From: Pseudomonadota bacterium
GTDB lineage: Bacteria > Desulfobacterota > Syntrophobacteria > Syntrophobacterales > Syntrophobacteraceae
NCBI GenBank assembly: GCA_023416335.1
Contig: JAEZHY010000164.1
Coordinates: 1-21,169 of the forward strand
Reading direction: 5' to 3'
Length of the DNA: 21,169 nt
The notes below the pieces were generated by a model, which saw only the letters and a list, made by a program, of their open reading frames with translations, was not told where the DNA came from and did not search any database. Below are positions 6,921 to 14,940 of this stretch, in pieces. Made by a program: the position numbers and the translations under genes. The first letter of the stretch is position 1; every line of letters begins with the position of its first letter.

Positions 6921-8519
6921 CTACCCCCCTCTTTTGCGCTCTTCAACAAGGCCGTCGAGCCCGAATTTCCTGACCCGGTAGCCGATCTGCCTCAATGTGA
7001 TCCCGAGTTCCCTGGCGGTGCGCGTCTGGTTCCATGAGTTGCGTTCCAGCGCTGTCAGGATCTCCTTGCGCTCTATCTCCTCGATTCGGGACAGCGGAGC
7101 GGCCTCGGTTTCGTTGTTCTGTCCGCTCAGGTAAGCCGGCAGTATGCTCATGTCTATTTCATCGTCGTCCGCCATGATTATCATCCGCTCGATCAGGTTT
7201 TCCATCTCACGGACATTGCCCGGCCAGTCGTATTTTGCGAAAAGCGCAGCCGCACCCTTGGATATTCCGACCTTCCTGCCGTACTCCTGGGAAATCTTCT
7301 CAAGGAAATGGTTTATCAGGTGCGGGATGTCCTCCTTGCGCTCCCTGAGAGGCGGTACCTGAATGGGGAAGACATTGAGCCGGTAGAAAAGGTCCTCACG
7401 GAAGGTCCCGTCGGCAACCGATGCGGCAAGGTCCCGGTTGGTTGCGGCTATCACCCGGGCATCCACCTTTCGGGTCCTGCCACTGCCCAGCCGTTCGAAC
7501 TCCTTTTCCTGGATGAACCGAAGCAGTTTGGCCTGGAGCGGCAAAGTGAGTTCTCCGATTTCATCGAGAAAGACGGTGCCTCCGTCAGCCTCTTCGACCC
7601 TGCCGGGTTTCGCGCGGGTCGCCCCGGTAAAAGCCCCTTTTTCGTATCCGAAAAGTTCCGACTCCAGCAGGTTCTCGGGCAGCGAAGCACAGTTGATCTT
7701 CGCAAACGGCGCTTTGGCCCTGGTGCTCAACTCGTGAATGATCTGCGCCACCAGGGTCTTTCCGGTGCCGGACTCCCCGAGAAGCAGGACCGATGCCCTG
7801 CTCGGCGCAACCTTGACGATCTGTTTATGCAAAGCCAGCATCGACGGGCTCTTGCCGACCATGAAGAAGCGCGTGCGCGTCTCCGCCGCACTGCTGCCCA
7901 TAACGGAACAGTCCTTGAGCAGCCGTGCTTCCCGCAGCTTCACCTGCCGGTTCAGACTGACAAATTGTGCAATGAGCGTCGCAATGATGGAGAGGAAACG
8001 GATGTCCTCCTCGAAAGGGATTTCATTGCCGAACAGCCTGTCAACGTGAAGCACGCCTATGGACTTGCCATGCAGCAATACAGGCACTCCGAGAAAAGAA
8101 ATGGACTCTTTCTGAATGGACCGCGAACGGGTCTTATTCAGAAACAGCGGCTCCTTGCTTATGTCCGGAACGACATAGGGCTGTGCGGTCCGGAAAATGA
8201 GGCCCGTGACTCCTTCGTCCTGGCGATAGACCCCGCGCTTCCTCTCGGCTTCCGTCAGGCCGTGCGATGCCCGAATGACGAGATACCCGGTTTCCTCGTC
8301 CACCAGGGTAACAGTAGCGCGCTTCATTGCCAGGGAGGAAGAAAGTACTCCCAGGATGGTCTCAAGGGCATGGTCGAGTTTGAGCGCCTGCCCGATGACC
8401 CGGCACGTTTCGAATATGACATTGAGTTCTGATTCCCGTATTCTCTTTTCCATAATGGAAGACGGTAACTCAATATCCGTGCCGGCGTCGAAAAATGGGC
8501 GAAAGATCGCGGGGATCAT
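6921..8519 (-). CDS. nifA: NifA, sigma-54-dependent activator of nif genes
   Basis: Taken as 532 residues from ATG 8519. An N-terminal GAF domain (about residues 30-190) is followed by a sigma-54 AAA+ domain with Walker A GESGTGKT (248-255), the sigma-54 contact loop GAFTGA (295-300) and Walker B GGTVFLDEIG (313-322). A C-terminal Fis-type HTH (NQTRTARELGITLRQIGYRVRKFG, about 497-520) should bind upstream activator sites. The linker before the HTH has no CX4C pair, so it resembles the NifA class not inactivated directly by oxygen through linker cysteines. The start is uncertain: a TTG at 8633 (570 aa) has no support, and ATG 8453 (510 aa) begins just before the GAF domain; ATG 8519 has a weak GAAAGA. 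Likely target: the nifH promoter at 18254. Confidence 0.93.
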   Translation of the reverse strand: MIPAIFRPFFDAGTDIELPSSIMEKRIRESELNVIFETCRVIGQALKLDHALETILGVLSSSLAMKRATVTLVDEETGYLVIRASHGLTEAERKRGVYRQDEGVTGLIFRTAQPYVVPDISKEPLFLNKTRSRSIQKESISFLGVPVLLHGKSIGVLHVDRLFGNEIPFEEDIRFLSIIATLIAQFVSLNRQVKLREARLLKDCSVMGSSAAETRTRFFMVGKSPSMLALHKQIVKVAPSRASVLLLGESGTGKTLVAQIIHELSTRAKAPFAKINCASLPENLLESELFGYEKGAFTGATRAKPGRVEEADGGTVFLDEIGELTLPLQAKLLRFIQEKEFERLGSGRTRKVDARVIAATNRDLAASVADGTFREDLFYRLNVFPIQVPPLRERKEDIPHLINHFLEKISQEYGRKVGISKGAAALFAKYDWPGNVREMENLIERMIIMADDDEIDMSILPAYLSGQNNETEAAPLSRIEEIERKEILTALERNSWNQTRTARELGITLRQIGYRVRKFGLDGLVEERKRGG

Positions 8520-8764
8520 AATCTTTCTTTTCGCTAAAACGGCTCCAGAATTACGTATGCATGGATTTGAATAATTACACGCCTTAAGAGAGAAGACCTT
8601 TGCCGTCACAACCAGCGGTTGGTTACTGAACAATTTTGTATCAATTATCCTGGAAATTCTAAATTATCGTGGTTTTTGATAACATTTTTGTTCCACGTAC
8701 GTGCTCGTTTAGAAAAACGGAAAAGTCCGGAGGGCACTCTTAAGTTGACGGCTGTGAGCGGGAG

Positions 8765-8779
8765 CTTGGGAACCGGCGA
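8765..8779 (+). repeat. Solo arm of the CTTGGGAACC repeat
   Basis: CTTGGGAACCGGCGA matches CTTGGGAACCAGCGA at 19629-19643 in 14 of 15 positions, and CTTGGGAACCAGCGG runs rightward from the palindrome at 1133-1158. No opposing arm was found nearby. Confidence 0.55.
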
Positions 8780-8804
8780 ACCAGTGTGCCGTCTATGTAA
8801 TTAT

Positions 8805-8849
8805 GGGTAGCCAGGATTCTCGAATCCGGGCGCGAAGTGCGAGAGGGCG
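8805..8849 (+). repeat. 45-bp dispersed repeat, left copy flanking the nifB-nifH block
   Basis: It matches 18571-18615 in 39 of 45 positions in the same orientation. Both copies contain the palindrome GGATTCTCGAATCC and a short GCGC-like hairpin (GCGCGAAGTGC here). The two copies lie about 9.8 kb apart and bracket the whole nifB-to-nifH block. Confidence 0.75.
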
Positions 8850-8895
8850 AGAGGCGAAAATGCAGGTGGAACCCCGTTGCGTCACACGGAAAACC

Positions 8896-8935
8896 GGTGG
8901 GCACGGTGAAGCATCACCCCGCTCCGCTTCCCACC
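8896..8935. repeat. Degenerate REP-like inverted repeat
   Basis: GGTGGGCACGGTGAAGC (8896-8912) matches one strand of the REP palindrome at 4521-4547 in 16 of 17 positions. CCCACC at 8930-8935 could be the partner of GGTGGG, with a longer, altered loop. Confidence 0.45.
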
Positions 8936-8976
8936 CTGCGAACTCCTCGGCACCTGCATCCGGGACCAGTCGCTTC

Positions 8977-10248
8977 TCAACATCCTTCCCCCGTGCCGGT
9001 GCATCCGAACCCCTTTGAACATCCGCCACGCTTCCGCACCTTGAATTCCTTTGCGCTGTTGCCCGAGTAGACCGATTCGAGCCCGAGTTCGATAAAACCG
9101 TTCATCTCTATCGGCTCTATTCCGGCTTTCGAGAGTACCTTCGCCGGATTATCTCCAATGCCCGCCACAAGGACTGCCCGGCAATCTTTCAGAATTTCGG
9201 CGAGTCGCTCCCACCTCCGCATTCCTCCGCCCGGTTCGGGGGCTTCACGTTCTTCGACCAGGTCAAAACCCTTTTCGTTTTTCGACCAGATCTGGAACTT
9301 ATAGGCTTCCCCGAGGTGCTGGTTCACAAGCAACCCTTCGAGGGTTGCCACCGCAACATACGGGCGTTCCGCCAGATCGATGCGGCCGCGTGCGCATTCA
9401 GTCAGGCAGCCGTGAAACTCCCCGCTCCTGTCTTCCCCCAGAAGCCCAACCGCATCCGCCCGGCAGCGGGTGCAATGCCTCATTTGGGGAAGATATTTCT
9501 CCGCTCCGGCCTGGATATTTGCCATTACCTCTTTGGACGGCTCTCCGAGGTTTTCGAAAGGGGTGTCCACGTTGGGATGCATCGGCATGCAGTTGAGGAG
9601 GTCCACTCCCAGTTCCGCCATTTTCCGGGCCACATCTTCCACATGGCGATCGTTAACTGATGGAACGACGATCGTATTCACTTTGACCGTGATACCCCTG
9701 GCCTTCAGTCCGCGAATGGCCTCAAGCTGTCTTTCCAGGAGCAGTTCGGCCCCCTGCAGGCCGCGGTAGATAACCTTTTTATCGCGAACCCAGCTGTAGA
9801 TGTTCTTTCCGATCTCGGGGTCAACGGCATTGACGGTGATCGTTACATGAGAAACGTTCAGGCCTGCTATGTCGTCCAGGTAGCCGGCGACCCCAAGCCC
9901 GTTGCTCGAAAGGCATAGGAGTATATGCGGAAATTTTTCCGTAATGAGGCGAAGGGTCTCCAGTGTTTCCTCGGGATTTGCAAAAGGATCGCCCGGTCCT
10001 GCGATCCCGGCCACCGCTATCCGGGGCTCCCGCTCCAGCACCTGTTCCATGTAGAGGGCGGCCTGCCACGGGGCGAGAACGGCACTCGTTACACCGGGAC
10101 GGCTTTCGTTCACGCAGTCGTACTTGCGATTGCAGTAGTTGCATTTGATGTTGCAGCCTGCAGCAACCGGCAGATGCACCCGCCCGTATTTGCCTTTTGC
10201 GGCCTCATTGAAACAGGGATGAAGGTTCAGATCGCGCAAGATACTCAT
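8977..10248 (-). CDS. nifB: NifB, radical SAM FeMo-co precursor synthase with fused NifX-like domain
   Basis: A 423-residue protein that makes NifB-co, the 8Fe-9S-C core of FeMo-co, from two 4Fe-4S clusters. The N-terminus has the conserved HPCFNEAAKGKYGRVHLPV, then the radical SAM motif CNIKCNYC (C32, C36, C39) and an SAM-binding GIAGPGDPFANP. C259 and C262 in HCTRC are auxiliary-cluster ligands. From about residue 296 (YVAVATLEGLLVNQHLGEA) to about 395 is a NifX / dinitrogenase iron-molybdenum-cofactor-binding domain, a fusion also known from other NifB proteins. The tail carries three further cysteines (C410, C416, C423). The ATG at 10248 has AAGGAA upstream. It is last in the block, 58 nt after nifN. 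Confidence 0.96.
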   Translation of the reverse strand: MSILRDLNLHPCFNEAAKGKYGRVHLPVAAGCNIKCNYCNRKYDCVNESRPGVTSAVLAPWQAALYMEQVLEREPRIAVAGIAGPGDPFANPEETLETLRLITEKFPHILLCLSSNGLGVAGYLDDIAGLNVSHVTITVNAVDPEIGKNIYSWVRDKKVIYRGLQGAELLLERQLEAIRGLKARGITVKVNTIVVPSVNDRHVEDVARKMAELGVDLLNCMPMHPNVDTPFENLGEPSKEVMANIQAGAEKYLPQMRHCTRCRADAVGLLGEDRSGEFHGCLTECARGRIDLAERPYVAVATLEGLLVNQHLGEAYKFQIWSKNEKGFDLVEEREAPEPGGGMRRWERLAEILKDCRAVLVAGIGDNPAKVLSKAGIEPIEMNGFIELGLESVYSGNSAKEFKVRKRGGCSKGFGCTGTGEGC

Positions 10249-10306
10249 TTGAGGTTCCTTTCTCGAGAGCAGGGAGAAAAATTATGTGCTCCCCCCTTAT
10301 TCGCTC

Positions 10307-11662
10307 TCACATATATCCATAGCCTACCGGCGAATTTTCCTGATTCTTTTCGATGATGCAGTTTACAATGCGATCGAGAAGCGATTGTGTGCCCCGGTAG
10401 CCGATGTTGAGGATTCTCTGCCCTCCGAACCGGTCGTGAATCGGGAACCCCACCCGGATCAACGGGATGCCGAGACTTTTGGAAATTGTGTAGCCTTTGC
10501 TGTTCCCAATCAGGAGATCGGGTGAAAGCTTGCGGGCGAGTTCCTCGATTTCGTGGAAATCCAGCCCTTCCCTGACGATCGGAGGACTCTTCATGAGTCC
10601 GGCGGTTACCTGGTCCACGGCCGACTGGAACCGGCCGCTCTTTCCTCCCGAGGCGCACAGGACCGGTTCGACTCCTATCTCCACGAGAAAGGAAGTCAGC
10701 GCGACCACCAGGTCCTCCTCGCCGTAGACAACCGCCCGTTTGCCGAAAAGGTATTTATGGGCATCGACATAGGAATCGACGAGGCGACCTCTCTCCAGGG
10801 TGTATTTTTCCGATCGTTTGCTGCCGGCCAGTTCCTCCATTTCAGAAAAGAAGATGTCGTTTTCGCGAAGGCCGATCGGAATTCCCATCCGGTGCAAAGG
10901 AACATCGAAGCGTTCCTTGAGAAGGATCCCGGCAGACTTCTGCTCGTCCAGGGTCCTCCCGAATTCGATGGTCACTTTCGCTCCCCCCATGCGCCGGATA
11001 TCTTCGATCGGGGTGCCGCCGCGCGGTATCTTTTCGTACTTTTCGAGTGCCGGTCCGTCGAGGGTCATGGAAAGATCGGGCAATATGACCGCGGGATGCC
11101 AGAAATCCTCGGTAATTTCCCTCAGGTGCCGGATATCCTCGGGTGATAGAAAACCGGGAAACAGATTGAGCATATCGGCGGCAACCGCATCACCCGATAT
11201 CTGTTCCACCACACTCCTGACGGCGGCATGGAACCCTTCCATGTGCGTTCCGGAGTAGCTCGGAGTGGACACCGTCACGATTGAGGGAAGCGCTCCGCAG
11301 TCTTTCATATCCCGCCTGAATTCGTTTACGATCATCGGCACGTCATCTCCGATGGTTTCGGTCAGGCAGGTGGTGGCAACGCCGATGAGCTTTGCTCCAT
11401 ACTTCGTCATTATGTTCTTCAGGCCCTGCTTGAGATTCGGGCCTCCGCCGTAGACCGCGTGTTTTTCCCCGAGAGAGGAAGAAGCGATGTCCATGGGCTC
11501 GCGGAAGTGGCTTATGATGTAGCGCCGCATATACGTTGCACAGCCCTGGGACCCGTGCAGAAGGGGAACTGTTCCTTCTATTCCGCGAAATGCGAGGCAG
11601 GCGCCGAGAGGTTTGCAGAGCTTGCACGCATTCGTCGTCGAGACATATGGCGAGTCTTTCAT
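10307..11662 (-). CDS. nifN: NifN, FeMo-co assembly scaffold beta-like subunit
   Basis: A 451-residue NifK-like protein that pairs with NifE as the NifEN scaffold on which NifB-co is matured with Mo and homocitrate. It has the N-terminal Cys motif NACKLCKPLGA, HGSQGCATYMRR and ATTCLTETIGDD, typical of the NifK/NifN group, and a C-terminal IRVGFPIHDRFGGQR block. NifN is told from NifK by position directly after nifE and by the Cys pattern. The ATG begins 1 nt after the nifE stop (TGAGATG), so the two are probably translationally coupled. Length is normal for the family. Confidence 0.94.
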   Translation of the reverse strand: MKDSPYVSTTNACKLCKPLGACLAFRGIEGTVPLLHGSQGCATYMRRYIISHFREPMDIASSSLGEKHAVYGGGPNLKQGLKNIMTKYGAKLIGVATTCLTETIGDDVPMIVNEFRRDMKDCGALPSIVTVSTPSYSGTHMEGFHAAVRSVVEQISGDAVAADMLNLFPGFLSPEDIRHLREITEDFWHPAVILPDLSMTLDGPALEKYEKIPRGGTPIEDIRRMGGAKVTIEFGRTLDEQKSAGILLKERFDVPLHRMGIPIGLRENDIFFSEMEELAGSKRSEKYTLERGRLVDSYVDAHKYLFGKRAVVYGEEDLVVALTSFLVEIGVEPVLCASGGKSGRFQSAVDQVTAGLMKSPPIVREGLDFHEIEELARKLSPDLLIGNSKGYTISKSLGIPLIRVGFPIHDRFGGQRILNIGYRGTQSLLDRIVNCIIEKNQENSPVGYGYM

Positions 11663-11663
11663 C

Positions 11664-13028
11664 TCAATTCCTCGCTTTCTTTCCCGGTACGAACCGCCAG
11701 ACCGGACTCATCGCCGAAGAATGGACTTCCTTCGCGAAATTGAGCATGCCGATAAAGCCTTCCAGCGGTTGTTTGCGTTCATGATTGTGATCGCAGAACC
11801 CGACGCCCAGCTTGTATGCGATCGGCCTTTCCTTGACGCCCCCGACGAAAATATCGACGTCCTTTTCCTGGAGGAAACTCGACAGCTCGAGGGGGTTCGA
11901 ATCATCGACTATGATCGTCCCTTCATCGGTAATCTCATAGAGTTCCTTGTAGTCCTCCTCGGTTCCCGTCTGAGACCCGACCAGGACGACTTTCATTCCT
12001 ATCAGGCGGAAAGCCTTGACCAGCGAAAAAGCCTTGAAGGCCCCTCCCACGTATATTGCAGCCTTCTTTCCGGCGAGATCTTTCTTGTACTCCTGGAGCT
12101 TAGGATAAAGCTTCGCAAGTTCTTCTTTGACGAGTTCCCTTGTGCGGCCGACAATGCCGGGCTCCTTGTCTTCGAAAAATTTGGCGACCTCGTAGAGCGC
12201 CTCCGCCATGTCTTCCACGCCGAAGTAGGAAACCCGAAGGAACGGGACCCCGAGGGATTCCTTCATCATCTTTGCGAGTTCCATTGTCGCCCCGGAGCAC
12301 TGGACCAGGTTCAAAGCCGCCCCGTGCGCACGCATGAGGTCCGCCACGCGGCCGTCCCCGGTTATGTTCGCAACCGTCTGCACGCCCATCCTGGCAAAGT
12401 AGTCCCGGATGATCCACAGCTCGCCTGCCAGGTTGAAGTCGCCGAGAATGTTGACGCTCAGGGGAGAAATCCCTTTCGTATCGCCGGTGCCCACCAGGCG
12501 GAACATCGCCTTGCAAGCCGCGCTGTATCCCTCGCGCTTGTTCCCTTTGAACCCCTCCGACTGGACCGGGAGGACCGGGATCCCTTTCTCCGCGCCCACT
12601 CGCCTGCATATAGCTTCGAGGTCGTCCCCGATGATGCCGACGATGCAGGTGGAATAAACGAAAGCTGCTTTGGGACTGTGGCGGTCGATGAGTTCCGTGA
12701 GCGCCTTGTAGAGCTTCTCTTCTCCGCCGAAAATGATGTCTCTTTCCTGGAGGTCGGTGGAGAAGCTGAGCCGGTGCAGGGCAGGCCCGGATGAAAGTGC
12801 TCCCCGGATGTCCCAGGTATATGCGGCGCAGCCGATCGGGCCGTGCACCAGGTGCAGCGCATCCGCTATCGGGTAGAGCACAACGCGGGACCCGCAGAAC
12901 ACGCACGCACGCTGGCTTACCGCTCCCGCAAGGCTGTCGCGGTTGCAGTTCATCTCGAAAGGCTCCTGCCCTTTCCTGTGGATCTGGCCCTTTCGCTCCT
13001 GAAAAATGACGGATGCGGCTGTATTCAT
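11664..13028 (-). CDS. nifE: NifE, FeMo-co assembly scaffold alpha-like subunit
   Basis: A 454-residue NifD-like protein, partner of NifN. Cluster-ligand candidates are C45 in ACVFCGSR, C67 in HGPIGCAAYTWD, and the Cys in YSTCIVGIIGDD; LVQCSGA carries the cysteine equivalent to the NifD FeMo-co ligand. The NifD-type IGCGFYSW is replaced by IGCAAYTWD, as in NifE. I chose ATG 13028, preceded by AAGGGAAAC; an upstream in-frame start at 13049 lacks support. The 164 bp upstream, to the ferredoxin stop, hold no gene; a weak GGCACG sequence there is too poor to be called a sigma-54 promoter. Confidence 0.94.
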   Translation of the reverse strand: MNTAASVIFQERKGQIHRKGQEPFEMNCNRDSLAGAVSQRACVFCGSRVVLYPIADALHLVHGPIGCAAYTWDIRGALSSGPALHRLSFSTDLQERDIIFGGEEKLYKALTELIDRHSPKAAFVYSTCIVGIIGDDLEAICRRVGAEKGIPVLPVQSEGFKGNKREGYSAACKAMFRLVGTGDTKGISPLSVNILGDFNLAGELWIIRDYFARMGVQTVANITGDGRVADLMRAHGAALNLVQCSGATMELAKMMKESLGVPFLRVSYFGVEDMAEALYEVAKFFEDKEPGIVGRTRELVKEELAKLYPKLQEYKKDLAGKKAAIYVGGAFKAFSLVKAFRLIGMKVVLVGSQTGTEEDYKELYEITDEGTIIVDDSNPLELSSFLQEKDVDIFVGGVKERPIAYKLGVGFCDHNHERKQPLEGFIGMLNFAKEVHSSAMSPVWRFVPGKKARN

Positions 13029-13192
13029 GTCGTTTCCCTTCGTTGGCAAAAACGTTTCGAGCTAAGCTTTTACGGATTTCGAACACCGGTTCCGGGCGGG
13101 CTCAGCCGGCGGGCGGGGGAGGTCCGAACTCCTGCCGCCAAGCTCGGCTCCGGAGAGAGCCCTTCCCGGAATCGGTATCCGAATTCCGTGCC

Positions 13193-13492
13193 TCAAAGGA
13201 GGTACCCTTCCGCGGGCTTACCATCTTCGAGCGCATCGAGAATTTCATCTACGGCTGTTTCGTCAGTAACGTTCCGGTACCAGTATGCCTGCGGGTACAC
13301 CACCATGATCGGGCCGTCCTCGCAGAGTTTCAGGCATCCGGTGCTGGATACGATCGCATTCATTCCGCGGTCCGCCAGCTCTTCTTCCAGGTAGTTGATG
13401 AGTTGCATCGACTCTTTCTTGATGCATTTCCCCTTGGCTTCCGTGCCCCTGAAGCTCGCGCAGACGAATATGTGGAAATCGGGCTTTTGCAT
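13193..13492 (-). CDS. Thioredoxin-like 2Fe-2S ferredoxin of the nif cluster
   Basis: A 99-residue protein of the thioredoxin-fold 2Fe-2S ferredoxin family (Clostridium pasteurianum 2FeFd, Azotobacter FdI-type Shethna proteins). The four ligands are seen as C11, C23, C53 and C57 (FVCASFRG, GKCIKK, STGCLKLCEDGP), followed by the family's PIMVVYP. The start at 13492 has AAAGGA upstream; longer frames begin inside the nifK tail. It lies 49 nt after nifK. Members encoded next to nitrogenase genes are known to interact with the MoFe protein, so an electron-transfer or regulatory partner role is likely, though unproven here. Confidence 0.88.
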   Translation of the reverse strand: MQKPDFHIFVCASFRGTEAKGKCIKKESMQLINYLEEELADRGMNAIVSSTGCLKLCEDGPIMVVYPQAYWYRNVTDETAVDEILDALEDGKPAEGYLL

Positions 13493-13541
13493 GTGCGTAA
13501 TCCTTTTGGAAAGTTTTCCCTCTTTGAGTTTTCGCGTCCTG

Positions 13542-14918
13542 CTACATGACCAGTTCGAACGATTCCTCGGGAGCATCCCGGTCCTGCCGGTCCATCAGTG
13601 CGTCGAGGATCTTTTCCAGCAGCCTGATGCCTCCCCTGTAGCCTACGGTCGGGAAGTAGCTGTGGCCGATGCGGTCGAGAATGGGAAACCCGAACCTTAC
13701 AAACGGGATGTCCTCGTCCCTGGCGATGTACTTCAGGTACGTGTTTCCCATGATCAGGTCCACCGGATCGTTCTTTATCAACTGGTGGAAGAGGAACATG
13801 TCCGATGAGGCCCTGACGTTTACCGGGTGTGGGATGTTTTTCGTGATCTCCTGGATCCTGGTCTCGAACTTCTTGCCGGGTGTTCCGGTAACGATGTGGA
13901 CCGGCCACATATCGATCGAGACAAGAAACTCCGTCAGCGCGACGAGTTGATCCGGGTCCCCGACGAGCCCCACTTTCTTACGATAAAAGTACTGGTGCAT
14001 GTCGGTGATGAGATCGAGCAGCCGCCCCCTGTCCAGGTTTATCGAATCGGGGACGCTCACCCCCGCGATCGTTCTCAGGGTATCGATGAAAGCGTCCGTC
14101 GCGGTCAGCCCGATGGGCAAGTCCAGCAGTTCGCAATGCACCTTGCACTTGACGTCCAGGGCCCTCGCTGCCGGCCAGGAAGACATGCGCCCCAGTGCTA
14201 TGGTTGCCTTGCTGTCCCCGGTGCTTTTCAGCGCGCCGATCGAGACCCCGCCTTTCGGGTACATTTCGAATTTACCCGTTTGCGGCCGATTCAGAACGTT
14301 GGAGGTATCCGGGAACATGACGGCCTTGATACCCAGTTCCTCCGTTATTCTGCGGATTTCTTCCATGTCCGAAGGTTCCACATAACCGGGGACGATGTTG
14401 ACCTGCTCGGTCCTCTTCCCTGTCGATTCGGCAAAGTAATCGACCATCGCCTTTGTCATGTTCGCAAAGCCCGTTACGTGAGAACCCACGTAGCTCGGTG
14501 TATTCGCATGGATGACGAACTTGCCCGCCGGGATCTTCCCCTCCGCCTTTGCCTTCCGGGCTATCTGCGGGATATCGTCCCCTATCGTCTCGGAGAGGCA
14601 GGTGGTGTGAACCGCGATCACGTCGGGCTCATAAATGGTGAAAATGTTGTCTATGGCCTGAATGAGATTGGCCTGCCCGCCGAAAACCGAAGCGCCTTCG
14701 GTAAATGAACTGGTGGCGGCCATGACCGGCTCTTTGTAGTGCCGGGTCAGCGTGCTTCTGTGATAGGCGCAGCACCCTTGAGAGCCATGGCTGTGCGGCA
14801 GGCAGCGATGGATACCCAGGGCCGCGTACATAGCTCCGATCGGCTGGCAGGTCTTGGCCGGATTTATCGTCAGGGCGCTTCGCTCCCTGATTTCCTTTGG
14901 TGTGTGTCGCAACAGCAT
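13542..14918 (-). CDS. nifK: NifK, nitrogenase MoFe protein beta subunit
   Basis: A 458-residue subunit that with NifD forms the alpha2-beta2 MoFe protein. P-cluster ligands are C24 (TCQPIGAMYA), C49 (GSQGCCAYHR) and C107 (HTTCLSETIGDD). TPSYVGSHVTGF and the C-terminal VRFGFPILDRIGHSYFPTVGYRGG are typical of NifK. The N-terminus is about 50 residues shorter than in Azotobacter, as in Clostridium-type enzymes, where NifD carries a compensating insertion. The ATG at 14918 lies 22 nt after the nifD stop and has a purine-rich GGAAGGAAA upstream; an earlier in-frame start at 14954 would overlap nifD. Confidence 0.96.
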   Translation of the reverse strand: MLLRHTPKEIRERSALTINPAKTCQPIGAMYAALGIHRCLPHSHGSQGCCAYHRSTLTRHYKEPVMAATSSFTEGASVFGGQANLIQAIDNIFTIYEPDVIAVHTTCLSETIGDDIPQIARKAKAEGKIPAGKFVIHANTPSYVGSHVTGFANMTKAMVDYFAESTGKRTEQVNIVPGYVEPSDMEEIRRITEELGIKAVMFPDTSNVLNRPQTGKFEMYPKGGVSIGALKSTGDSKATIALGRMSSWPAARALDVKCKVHCELLDLPIGLTATDAFIDTLRTIAGVSVPDSINLDRGRLLDLITDMHQYFYRKKVGLVGDPDQLVALTEFLVSIDMWPVHIVTGTPGKKFETRIQEITKNIPHPVNVRASSDMFLFHQLIKNDPVDLIMGNTYLKYIARDEDIPFVRFGFPILDRIGHSYFPTVGYRGGIRLLEKILDALMDRQDRDAPEESFELVM

Positions 14919-14940
14919 GGTTTGTTTCCTTCCTTGGCCG

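Larger units (their letters stand above)
8520..8976. other. Intergenic region upstream of nifA with repeats
   Basis: About 450 bp between the stop of nifB and the start of nifA, with no convincing gene. It is AT-rich near nifA and holds three repeat elements further away (8765-8779, 8805-8849, 8896-8935). The nifA promoter must lie here, unless nifA is read through from nifB. I saw no clear -24/-12 element. AACAATTTTGT at 8629-8639 recurs upstream of nifH. Confidence 0.6.

Noticed and set aside
7308..8432. 374-codon plus-strand frame opposite nifA
   Set aside because: Antisense shadow of nifA; no start context or motifs.
12100..13086. 328-codon minus-strand frame overlapping nifE
   Set aside because: Out-of-frame shadow of nifE, rich in Arg, Gly and Pro, without similarity to known proteins.
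13176..13192. Possible sigma-54 promoter before nifE (AGGCACG on the minus strand)
   Set aside because: The -24 half fits, but the -12 half reads TCGGA rather than TTGCA, losing the invariant GC, and it abuts the ferredoxin stop.
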